IMG/VR virus record: IMGVR_UViG_3300030333_002288
Span: 1 to 42,503 of that record
Direction: 5' to 3' (one strand)
DNA from: a virus
DNA: 42,503 nt
Below the pieces are notes generated by a model, which was not told the origin of the DNA, ran no database searches, and saw only the letters and a list, made by a program, of their open reading frames with translations. The translations under genes and the position numbers were made by a program. The first letter of the stretch is position 1; each line of letters starts with the position of its first letter. This document shows, one piece after another, positions 34,009-39,160 of this stretch.

Positions 34009-34254
34009 CTAATATCCTCTTGCTTTTCTATCCTTTTCTCTACGCTCCCTCAGATATTTACTAAACCCTTCTTGATCAGTTCTTAATCCATCTACTAATC
34101 CATACTTCGCTCGATAACTTCTCATGTAACTTCCATACGCTGCTCTCTCACTCCTGGTAAAATCTCTCGCTAATTCTCCTCCACTTGGATCTCTCTCTAC
34201 TCCAACCCTATCTTTCATTATTTTCATCAAATACGTTTCCTTTCTTTTAATCAT
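34009..34254 (-). CDS. Small basic hypothetical protein, up to 81 aa
   Basis: Unrecognised, strongly basic and helical: LARDFTRSERAAYGSYMRSY, then YGLVDGLRTDQEGFSKYLRE and a tail KDRKARGY. An ATG at 34227, after AAAGGA with 10-base spacing, would give 72 aa (MKIMKDRVGVE) and is at least as likely as 34254. It leads the small leftward group 33744-34254, which a terminator separates from the terminase unit. Confidence 0.6.
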   Translation of the reverse strand: MIKRKETYLMKIMKDRVGVERDPSGGELARDFTRSERAAYGSYMRSYRAKYGLVDGLRTDQEGFSKYLRERREKDRKARGY

Positions 34255-34344
34255 AATCCTTAATGCTTGGTCGCTTCAGTACCTTACACCCCCCATCAAA
34301 CTAACTCAACCCCTCAGATTGTTTCAACATGTAAACACGGAACA

Positions 34345-34371
34345 TTGACTTTTAACCTGAACGCCTATAAA
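34345..34371 (+). promoter_or_regulatory. Host-type sigma70 promoter
   Basis: TTGACT at 34345-34350 and TATAAA at 34366-34371 with a 15-base spacer (short, but both boxes are near consensus). The predicted start is near 34378. It points right, into a non-coding stretch closed by a terminator, so it could drive a small RNA and, by readthrough, the early genes. Confidence 0.5.
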
Positions 34372-34377
34372 AACAGA

Positions 34378-34475
34378 CGGCAGGGTCTTTCATCGAAACG
34401 CACCGATACTCCTCACCCTTACCTCGATATATTTAACAGAATTGCCGCGCTCTTCCTTGCACTAGCGCGGCTTTT
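34378..34475 (+). ncRNA. Candidate small RNA, about 98 nt
   Basis: Between the host-type promoter and a strong terminator there is no convincing reading frame with a start and ribosome site. The 5' part contains ACGGCAGGGTCTTTCATCG, and the 3' end is the terminator hairpin. The unit has the size and layout of a bacterial small RNA. Targets are unknown. Confidence 0.4.
34444..34475 (+). terminator. Strong intrinsic terminator
   Basis: GCCGCGC (34444-34450) pairs perfectly with GCGCGGC (34465-34471) around a 14-base loop and is followed by TTTT. It is GC-rich in an AT-rich neighbourhood. Confidence 0.8.
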
Positions 34476-34786
34476 CCATTTTGCTGCTCGCGATTAAGTA
34501 GGGTTCGTCGTCGTTCAAAACCTAATATCCCCCCTTGGCCCCCCTAATCCGCTGAAAAAATCAAAAAAAAATTCTAAAAAGCATATATTTTGCAAGTTTG
34601 GGCCGAGGGGGCAGGGTGGGGGCTGGACTTCGTCGAATCATTAATTCGCCGGAGTATTTCTGCCCCTGGTCGAATGGCTGGACCAGCTCCAGAGGAGCCC
34701 GCCAGGCAAACGGACAAGTGAGAGCCCGCCGCGGGAGGCTGAGAGGCAGGGAATACAACAGAATGTTAAGTTTTAAAGGCTAAGTC
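34476..34786 (+). other. Non-coding divergent region: C-runs, A-tract, G4 motif and GC-rich structured block
   Basis: No credible gene. Two runs of six C separated by TTGG (34529-34544) are followed by an A-rich tract (34554-34580), then a G-quadruplex motif and a GC-rich block (34623-34750). That block holds several self-complementary stretches, such as CTGGTC/GACCAG (34665-34686) and CCCGCCGCGGG. It lies between the two arms and just before the first rightward promoter motif, as would suit an origin, a structured leader RNA or an early control region. Open frames across it have atypical Arg/Gly/Pro composition and no ribosome site. Confidence 0.5.
34600..34622 (+). other. Canonical G-quadruplex motif
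   Basis: Four G-runs of at least three (GGG, GGGGG, GGG, GGGGG) with loops of 4, 2 and 1 bases, directly after the A-rich tract. Such short loops predict a stable G4 in DNA or RNA. Confidence 0.7.
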
Positions 34787-34801
34787 TACGGGGGCGAAGA
34801 G
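34787..34801 (+). promoter_or_regulatory. Candidate phage-RNAP promoter, copy O (early rightward genes)
   Basis: TACGGGGGCGAAGAG fits positions 1-4, 10, 12, 14 and 15 of the family (A instead of T at 11). The first rightward gene starts 57 bases downstream. Confidence 0.4.
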
Positions 34802-34819
34802 TGCTAGCTATTGTTAGGG

Positions 34820-34842
34820 AGTGCTTAGGCACTACCACGACC
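34820..34842 (+). promoter_or_regulatory. Hairpin + TACCACGACC element, copy 1
   Basis: AGTGC-TTAG-GCACT hairpin (34820-34833) running directly into ACCACGACC (34834-34842), 15 bases before the ATG at 34858. One of five copies of ACCACGACC between 33.7 and 37.8 kb. Confidence 0.6.
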
Positions 34843-34857
34843 ACAGAATCTAGACAA

Positions 34858-35145
34858 ATGAAAATTACTGAGAAGTCTTACAAGGCTGATATTTACGCAG
34901 CCTGGTGTGAGGCCAGGACAGAAGTTGAACTAGTCAAGCAAGAGCTTGAAGCCTTAAAACAAATTGATAGGACTTTAGGCAAGAAAACCAAGCTCATTAG
35001 TTGGTCAGCTCAAAGGGACAACTTACAAGCCCGTTATCAGATCCACCAAGAGGAAGTTGAATCGCTCAAGCTTGATGTTGTTGCTTTCTCTGCCTGGTTT
35101 GAGAGGGCAGTTAAAAACCTTAGTCAGCAATTGGCTCAAGGTTAA
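34858..35145 (+). CDS. Small coiled-coil hypothetical protein, 95 aa
   Basis: Start chosen at the ATG that follows the hairpin/ACCACGACC element; an in-frame GTG at 34801 is at the end of the promoter motif and is unlikely. The protein is almost all helix (YAAWCEARTEVELVKQELEA, then HQEEVESLKLDVVAFSAWFE), likely a coiled-coil dimer. Unrecognised. As the first rightward gene after the control region it is a candidate early host-takeover protein. Confidence 0.7.
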   Translation: MKITEKSYKADIYAAWCEARTEVELVKQELEALKQIDRTLGKKTKLISWSAQRDNLQARYQIHQEEVESLKLDVVAFSAWFERAVKNLSQQLAQG

Positions 35146-35157
35146 CGATCTCAGCAT

Positions 35158-35209
35158 GGAGGGCTTGCGAGCCTTCCACGCTGGGCTCTGGTCCAGCATT
35201 ACCACGACC
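35158..35209 (+). promoter_or_regulatory. Double hairpin + TACCACGACC element, copy 2
   Basis: First hairpin GGAGGGCT-TGCG-AGCCTTCC (35158-35177, 8 bp), second GCTGG...CCAGC (35180-35197), then TACCACGACC at 35200-35209, 12 bases before the ATG at 35222. No U-run follows either hairpin, so it is not a simple terminator. Confidence 0.65.
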
Positions 35210-35221
35210 AAAAGGTATCAA

Positions 35222-35728
35222 ATGTCTACTCGCTCAAGGATTGGGATTTTAAATTCTGATGGCTCAATTGACTCTGTGTATCATCATTTTGACGGATACC
35301 CAGAATGGCTAGGAGTCAAATTAAAAAGAAATTACAAGACATCTGCAAAAGTTAGAGCATTAATTGAAGGGGGAGACATTTCCTGTATTGAATCCTATAA
35401 GGATTGGTCCAGGAACAAACTTGATAAACCAATTGTTCTTACTTATGCAATGAGAGGTGAGAAATGCAAAGCAGCTCACCACGAGGACTTGAAAGACTTT
35501 TTAATGTATGACACTTGCCAAACAGAGTTTTCTTATGTGTGGAATGGCTCTCTGTCTATTCTTGAATGGACTTGTTGGAAGGCTAATTTTGATTATGAAT
35601 GGAGAATCCCAAAAGCTCCAGAAATAGTTGCAATACCTAGCCAAACAATAGAAGAGAAAGAAGCAGAAAAGAAAGCAATGGCAGCCATAGGAGTCGGACC
35701 AAAAGCTATCAAAGCCATTTACGGCTGA
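35222..35728 (+). CDS. Conserved phage hypothetical protein (MSTRSRIG family), 168 aa
   Basis: MSTRSRIGILNSDGSIDSVY, followed by HHFDGYPEWLGVKLKRNY, is the start of a conserved protein family found, from memory, in many phages and some bacteria. Function is unknown. Upstream extension of the frame would cross the control element and the previous gene, so ATG 35222 is used. The middle contains MRGEKCKAAHHEDLKDFLMY and WNGSLSILEWTCWKANFDYE; the C terminus is charged (TIEEKEAEKKAMAAIGVGPK). Confidence 0.82.
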   Translation: MSTRSRIGILNSDGSIDSVYHHFDGYPEWLGVKLKRNYKTSAKVRALIEGGDISCIESYKDWSRNKLDKPIVLTYAMRGEKCKAAHHEDLKDFLMYDTCQTEFSYVWNGSLSILEWTCWKANFDYEWRIPKAPEIVAIPSQTIEEKEAEKKAMAAIGVGPKAIKAIYG

Positions 35729-35737
35729 TGGTATCCC

Positions 35738-35782
35738 AGAGCCCTGCGGGGCTCTCTGATGCTTTCAGCATCTACCACGACC
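35738..35782 (+). promoter_or_regulatory. Double hairpin + TACCACGACC element, copy 3
   Basis: AGAGCCC-TGCG-GGGCTCT hairpin (35738-35755), then GATGCT-TTC-AGCATC (35758-35772), then TACCACGACC (35773-35782) and a T-rich stretch before the ATG at 35797. Same architecture and same TGCG loop as copy 2 with different stem sequences, so the structure rather than the stem sequence is conserved. Confidence 0.65.
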
Positions 35783-35796
35783 TTTGTTTTTTTTAA

Positions 35797-35958
35797 ATGA
35801 AAAAGAAATTACTAGAGGAACAAGAAAACCTTTTACATGGAGCTCCAGAGCGAGCCGCGATTAATTCCGGCAACAACTGGAAGCAATCACTAATCAGGAC
35901 GGATGGACTTACCAAAGTTCAAAGCGAAAAACAAAACACTATCTGGGAGGTTAAGTAA
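35797..35958 (+). CDS. Small hypothetical protein, 53 aa
   Basis: MKKKLLEEQENLLHGAPERA, then AINSGNNWKQSLIRTDGLTK. Starts 14 bases after the control element; the stop overlaps the next ATG (TAATG). Unrecognised. The NNWKQSLIRTDG segment looks like a soluble loop-rich fold. Probably an early gene. Confidence 0.6.
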   Translation: MKKKLLEEQENLLHGAPERAAINSGNNWKQSLIRTDGLTKVQSEKQNTIWEVK

Positions 35959-36314
35959 TGGGCTTACATGTCTACATCTACAGGGACGATCTAGGAGACT
36001 GCACCGCCAATGGTGTGACCTCACCTGAAAGAAACCACAGAGGTTTATGCCTGACTAATGTTGATGGGCCTTTTGATCCTTGCGCTGATTATCCAGCGGC
36101 AAAATTAGTTGCTGAAACTTATTCATGGGGAGAAACTACAGTAAGAGTTGTTCCTGATGAAACAGAAGGCAAATGGTCAATGTTTGGCGGCAACTATGCA
36201 GCAACATCTGATGGTCGATTCAATGAAGCGATTGCAAAGTTATTAGGTCATAAATTTTATGGTGCTTTACCTGTTCACGACAGAGTAGAAACCGTAGATG
36301 GAGGAGGAAACTAA
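35958..36314 (+). CDS. Conserved phage hypothetical protein, 118 aa
   Basis: MGLHVYIYRDDLGDCTANGV begins a compact protein with PFDPCADYPAAKLVAETYSW and RVVPDETEGKWSMFGGNYAA. It resembles, from memory, hypothetical proteins of marine phages; no function is known. Start and stop overlap both neighbours by one base (TAATG), indicating coupled translation in a run of six small genes. Confidence 0.72.
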   Translation: MGLHVYIYRDDLGDCTANGVTSPERNHRGLCLTNVDGPFDPCADYPAAKLVAETYSWGETTVRVVPDETEGKWSMFGGNYAATSDGRFNEAIAKLLGHKFYGALPVHDRVETVDGGGN

Positions 36315-36436
36315 TGGCTACTAATCACGACGACGAGTATTTCATCTATTACCCAAGGCCGGAAGGCTGGTATTTTCTGAGCGATAGTGAACAAAGAGCT
36401 ATCGAAGCAGAGGAGGAGCACGAAGCTAATGGATGA
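36314..36436 (+). CDS. Tiny acidic protein, 40 aa
   Basis: MATNHDDEYFIYYPRPEGWY, then FLSDSEQRAIEAEEEHEANG. GGAGGA before the ATG is a good ribosome site, and the gene is coupled at both ends. Strongly acidic; DNA mimicry is conceivable but unsupported. Confidence 0.6.
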   Translation: MATNHDDEYFIYYPRPEGWYFLSDSEQRAIEAEEEHEANG

Positions 36437-36557
36437 AGCTTTCGAGGATATGGCGAACACCGCCGAGAATTATTACCAGGACCAGGAGCCGCCTCACTAC
36501 CCTGAGAGCTGGCAAGCGGCGGCTGATGGCTACGAACTTAGTGAGGATGTTATCTAA
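36429..36557 (+). CDS. Tiny acidic protein, 42 aa
   Basis: MDEAFEDMANTAENYYQDQE, then PPHYPESWQAAADGYELSED. Overlaps the previous gene by 8 bases and the next by one. The upstream GAGGAGGAGC serves as ribosome site. Acidic like its neighbour; unknown function. Confidence 0.6.
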   Translation: MDEAFEDMANTAENYYQDQEPPHYPESWQAAADGYELSEDVI

Positions 36558-36718
36558 TGGCTAGACAATACAACTCAGAGATTGAAAGAGAGCTGCACCT
36601 GATGCGGCTCTCTATCGAACGAGTAGAAAAAAAACTTGAAAAGCTTTTGAATCTTAAATTCAGAGAGTTTTACGAGGAAGAACAAAAACCAAAGGAGGTT
36701 AAACGTGAAAAGAAATGA
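36557..36718 (+). CDS. Small coiled-coil protein, 53 aa
   Basis: MARQYNSEIERELHLMRLSI, then ERVEKKLEKLLNLKFREFYE: one long heptad-patterned helix with a Lys/Glu tail. Overlaps the following membrane-protein gene by 14 bases; AAGGAGG inside this gene is the next gene's ribosome site. Unknown function. Confidence 0.62.
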   Translation: MARQYNSEIERELHLMRLSIERVEKKLEKLLNLKFREFYEEEQKPKEVKREKK

Positions 36719-36872
36719 TCTACCCAAGGCTTTAGTAGGTCATTCATTATTATTAATGGGGGGCGTAGTCATACTCCCCGCTTTTATTTATTTAGTGATG
36801 TTCCTATTGGAGCCGTTTGTTGTTTTTGGATTTGGATCTTATTTGATATGGACATGCCTGAAGAAAAATTAA
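36705..36872 (+). CDS. Small membrane protein, GTG start, 55 aa
   Basis: GTG start behind a perfect AAAGGAGG ribosome site 6 bases upstream. After a short basic N terminus (MKRNDLPKALVGHS), two adjacent hydrophobic segments (LLLMGGVVILPAFIYLVMFL, then PFVVFGFGSYLIW) form a hairpin or one long span; the tail is TCLKKN. Overlaps the start of the winged-helix regulator gene by 25 bases. A small inner-membrane effector or superinfection-exclusion protein is possible; no family is recognised. Confidence 0.65.
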   Translation: MKRNDLPKALVGHSLLLMGGVVILPAFIYLVMFLLEPFVVFGFGSYLIWTCLKKN

Positions 36873-37204
36873 ACACTTTCTCTTTGTTACTAAAAACATT
36901 GAGACATAACAGTAGAAGACACACATGCCCTTCGGCGCTCCAGGTCGAAGTCTTATTACATGTTGCGGTAAAGCCTAGAACTTATGAAGAGCTGGCCACT
37001 TTAACCAATACATCTAATGGGCCTATCTCCAGAGCAATTGCGAGCATGGCCCCAAGAGTTCATAAAGGGGAATTTATTATGCCCAACATTTATTTACTAA
37101 ATAGAGACTACGATTCATCAAAGAAAAGATTCAAGGTTTCTTTATCCACACCTGGAAAAGAACTGATGAAGGAAATTGGTCTCATTAGTTCTACAAGGGC
37201 GTAA
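36848..37204 (+). CDS. Winged-helix (MarR-like) regulator 1, 118 aa
   Basis: Helix-turn-helix with wing: LQVEVLLHVAVKPRTYEELA, then TLTNTSNGPISRAIASMAPR (recognition helix about 55-70), then the wing NIYLLNRDYDSSKKRFKVSL and PGKELMKEI. The order matches MarR-type regulators, and the protein aligns along its length with the second regulator at 37471. Placed before the integrase, it is a candidate regulator of integration or of the RNA polymerase gene. An ATG two codons later (36854) is an alternative start. Confidence 0.75.
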   Translation: MDMPEEKLNTFSLLLKTLRHNSRRHTCPSALQVEVLLHVAVKPRTYEELATLTNTSNGPISRAIASMAPRVHKGEFIMPNIYLLNRDYDSSKKRFKVSLSTPGKELMKEIGLISSTRA

Positions 37205-37206
37205 CA
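37192..37206 (+). promoter_or_regulatory. Candidate phage-RNAP promoter, copy G (weak)
   Basis: TACAAGGGCGTAACA has T1 A2 C3 and G10 T11 A12 of the family but straddles the stop codon of the first regulator. It could be a tandem partner of copy F 75 bases downstream or a chance match. Confidence 0.3.
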
Positions 37207-37238
37207 AATGGCACATATAGTTAGATCGCCTATTTCTA

Positions 37239-37255
37239 CTAGTTGTATTAACTAG
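37239..37255 (+). promoter_or_regulatory. Inverted repeat, candidate operator
   Basis: CTAGTT-GTATT-AACTAG, a perfect 6-bp inverted repeat with 5-base spacer, ends 10 bases before the promoter motif at 37266. Its spacing between the two regulator genes suits a dimeric winged-helix protein. Confidence 0.45.
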
Positions 37256-37265
37256 CAGGGAGAAC

Positions 37266-37280
37266 CACGGCCCTGTAAAG
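37266..37280 (+). promoter_or_regulatory. Candidate phage-RNAP promoter, copy F
   Basis: CACGGCCCTGTAAAG matches family positions 2-4, 10-12, 14 and 15. It has 9 of 15 positions in common with the T7 promoter core TACGACTCACTATAG. A leader of about 190 bases separates it from the regulator at 37471; that leader has a 14-codon open frame from 37282 but no convincing gene. Confidence 0.5.
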
Positions 37281-37470
37281 TATGTTTTCTTTTTATAAGC
37301 AGATGTCGCATGAACCACACAAATAATAGCGTTGCCCTTATATTGAGCTTGATTTGCCCACTTCGTACTGGGGAGATCCATCTTGCCGTTTACAAGCATC
37401 CCCTCCAGGATCGTAAACGTATCCGAATAGAAGGAACCGTGAGTCGCAAGAGATCACCTCCTAATGAAAA

Positions 37471-37788
37471 ATGGATTTATCTAAACTCTCAACTGCTCTT
37501 GAATCATTGGGCTCTCTTGCCCCGGGTAATTTTCCTGTGCATCACGCCCAAGTTCTTTTATTCATTGCGGAAAAAGGGAGTTGCACGTATCGAGATATAG
37601 AAAAAAGGTTTGATGTAACAAATGCATCAGCCTCAAGAATTGTCCACACCCTCAGCGAAACTGTTCGCCATAGAGAGACTTGTTTAGGGCTCTGTGAGAT
37701 CTACATAGACCCAGAAGAAGGGAGAAGGTACAGAGTCAGGCTCTCTAAAAAAGGCAAAGCAAAGATCAGGTCGCTTGAGGGTATCTAA
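37471..37788 (+). CDS. Winged-helix (MarR-like) regulator 2, 105 aa
   Basis: Paralogue of regulator 1: HHAQVLLFIAEKGSCTYRDI, then EKRFDVTNASASRIVHTLSE (recognition helix about 51-63) and wing EIYIDPEEGRRYRVRLSKKG. Only 18 bases separate its stop from the integrase start, so the two are probably co-transcribed. This suits a role in the lysogeny decision or excision. The 5' leader ends with an unusual anti-Shine-Dalgarno-like stretch (37452-37462) rather than a ribosome site. Confidence 0.78.
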   Translation: MDLSKLSTALESLGSLAPGNFPVHHAQVLLFIAEKGSCTYRDIEKRFDVTNASASRIVHTLSETVRHRETCLGLCEIYIDPEEGRRYRVRLSKKGKAKIRSLEGI

Positions 37789-37805
37789 CCCACAAAACCA
37801 CGACC
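37779..37805 (+). promoter_or_regulatory. Hairpin + ACCACGACC element, copy 4 (before integrase)
   Basis: GGGT-ATCTA-ACCC hairpin at 37779-37791, then ACCACGACC at 37797-37805, one base before the integrase ATG. The small hairpin spans the stop codon of regulator 2. Confidence 0.5.
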
Positions 37806-37806
37806 A

Positions 37807-38844
37807 ATGGCCCACGTTATTGATACAAGCGTCACCCTTCGAAAGATCGGTTGGGTGGTTGATGTTAGGTACAGCGACGGAAAGAGAAAGCAGTTAACTA
37901 GCAAGAAATGGACGAAAAAAGAAGCCATAGCCAGGGAACTTGCTATTCAAATGCTCGACTCCTCTATGCCTGGAGCTGGAGCGGAAGGTTTATACACCCT
38001 TCAACAAGGTTTTAATGACGCAGTTAAATATGTCTGGTCAAATTGCGAAGATGAAAAAACTCTTACAGGAAGAGGCAAAGATGTATTGAATTACTTTGGC
38101 CCTAATGCAGATATCACTTCAATTAATGCTGCAAAAGTAATTGAATACAGAAAATATTTAATAGAAAGAAAAAATAATTCAAACTCAACCGCTAATTACA
38201 AGACAAGTGCCCTCAGAGTGATGAGAGAAATGGCAATTGTTCACGGTGGAGTCGAAAGCGTACCTGTATTACCAAAGAATCTAAAAATTAATAAAAAACA
38301 AATCGAAGTTTGGGAAGATGAAGAAAGAAACAGGGTTGAAGAGTTTTTAAGAAGAATTAACAGGAAAGATGTTGTTCGTCATTTTGAATTTCTATGTGAA
38401 ATGGGATGCAGGCCCATTGAAATGGAGAGAACAACAAAAGCGAGTTACAACTTGGAGGCAAATCCTCCAACAGTAACTTTTTTCAAGGCAAATAATGACA
38501 ACAAGAATGGAAACAGAACACTCCCTCTAACACCAAAGGCTTACAAAATGCTGGTGGAGCAAATCTTAAATATGCGACAGGGCCAGGAGAAGGTTTGGCC
38601 TTCAACATGCGATGCTCTCAGATTTCAAATAGAAAAAGCATGTAGAGAATTAAAGATTGAAAAGAGCTCAGTCGTGAAGATTACAAGACATACCTGCGGA
38701 TCACGTTTAGGCAATCAAGGATGCACAGCCCTAGAGATTGCAAACTGGTTGGGCCACTCTTCAACTCAAATGTGCGAAAAGTACGTCAAGATGAATAGTG
38801 AAAAACATGCGACAGCATATAGAATCTTGTCTGAGCGGGTCTAG
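37807..38844 (+). CDS. int: Tyrosine-recombinase integrase, 345 aa
   Basis: Site-specific recombinase for integration into the host chromosome. The catalytic domain shows R202 (EMGCRPIEME), K227 in the beta hairpin (TFFKANN), R294 (KITRHTCGSR), H317 (WLGHSS) and nucleophile Y326 (EKYVKM). The usual His three residues before the second Arg is K291, a tolerated but uncommon change. The N terminus has an arm-binding-like part (WVVDVRYSDGKRKQLTSKKW) and a SAM-like core-binding domain near 70-150. The last ten bases lie inside the tRNA gene: the stop codon TAG is tRNA sequence. The tRNA is therefore the likely attachment site. Confidence 0.95.
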   Translation: MAHVIDTSVTLRKIGWVVDVRYSDGKRKQLTSKKWTKKEAIARELAIQMLDSSMPGAGAEGLYTLQQGFNDAVKYVWSNCEDEKTLTGRGKDVLNYFGPNADITSINAAKVIEYRKYLIERKNNSNSTANYKTSALRVMREMAIVHGGVESVPVLPKNLKINKKQIEVWEDEERNRVEEFLRRINRKDVVRHFEFLCEMGCRPIEMERTTKASYNLEANPPTVTFFKANNDNKNGNRTLPLTPKAYKMLVEQILNMRQGQEKVWPSTCDALRFQIEKACRELKIEKSSVVKITRHTCGSRLGNQGCTALEIANWLGHSSTQMCEKYVKMNSEKHATAYRILSERV

Positions 38845-38907
38845 CGATCTGGTGAACGCACCAAACTCATAATTTGGCTCAGGCGAGTTCGATCCTCGCG
38901 ACCCGCA
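38835..38907 (+). tRNA. tRNA with CAU anticodon (elongator Met or Ile2), probable att site
   Basis: A complete 73-base cloverleaf: acceptor GCGGGTC/GACCCGC (7 bp, perfect), D stem GCG/CGC with GG in the loop, anticodon stem CCAAA/TTTGG with loop CTCATAA (anticodon 38868-38870), variable CTCAG, T stem GCGAG/CTCGC with loop TTCGATC, discriminator A, no encoded CCA. It lacks the initiator features (G-C triplets in the anticodon stem, mismatch at 1-72), so it is elongator tRNA-Met or the tRNA-Ile whose CAU is modified to read AUA. It overlaps the integrase stop, as for a phage using a tRNA as attachment site; it could equally be a working phage tRNA. Confidence 0.93.
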
Positions 38908-39160
38908 TTGCAACATTTTTGTAAAGTTAGTTCGATGAATTCGACCATGCAGAGTGTTTGCATCAAAGTCTTGCAAGTTTGCAAAAAAATATGCTGAAAT
39001 CAATTGGTATTACTGGGCTCCTTCGACCTCATAATTCGACGAAACAACATCTTAGCCCCCGTGGAGCAAATAATTCGAGTCCTTGCGTAGCATTTGATCC
39101 TGGCAATACGACCAAGTAACGAATAACTTGCATTTGCAAGTGAGTTTTTTTGAGTTGCAA
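38908..39160 (+). promoter_or_regulatory. RNA polymerase leader with five TTGCAA palindromes
   Basis: TTGCAA occurs at 38908, 38971, 38979, 39134 and 39155, with TTGCAT at 38957 and 39128. CTTGCA-TT-TGCAAG (39127-39140) forms a perfect hairpin at the polymerase start. Three (A/G)AATTCGA copies (near 38936, 39032 and 39071) also lie here. The region between tRNA and polymerase holds no gene. It is a plausible site for repressor operators and integrase arm sites. Confidence 0.5.
39107..39121 (+). promoter_or_regulatory. Candidate phage-RNAP promoter, copy I (self-promoter of RNAP gene)
   Basis: TACGACCAAGTAACG; its first six bases equal the T7 promoter segment TACGAC, and G10 T11 A12 are kept. 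It lies just before the polymerase start and would allow autogenous transcription. Confidence 0.45.

Noticed and set aside
34561-34783. Two opposing open frames in the GC-rich block
   Set aside because: Arg/Gly/Pro-rich composition, no ribosome site, and they arise from the GC-rich palindromic non-coding DNA.
34600-34800. GC-rich block considered as RNase P RNA, tmRNA or a group I intron
   Set aside because: Short matches (ACAGAA, GGGGGCTG) are present, but the conserved core segments of these RNAs are not.
37310-37600. Open frame overlapping the start of regulator 2
   Set aside because: It overlaps a convincing winged-helix gene in another frame, lacks a ribosome site and its sequence has no domain-like pattern.
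38835-38907. tRNA read as initiator tRNA-fMet
   Set aside because: No 1-72 mismatch and no GGG/CCC in the anticodon stem (CCAAA/TTTGG instead).
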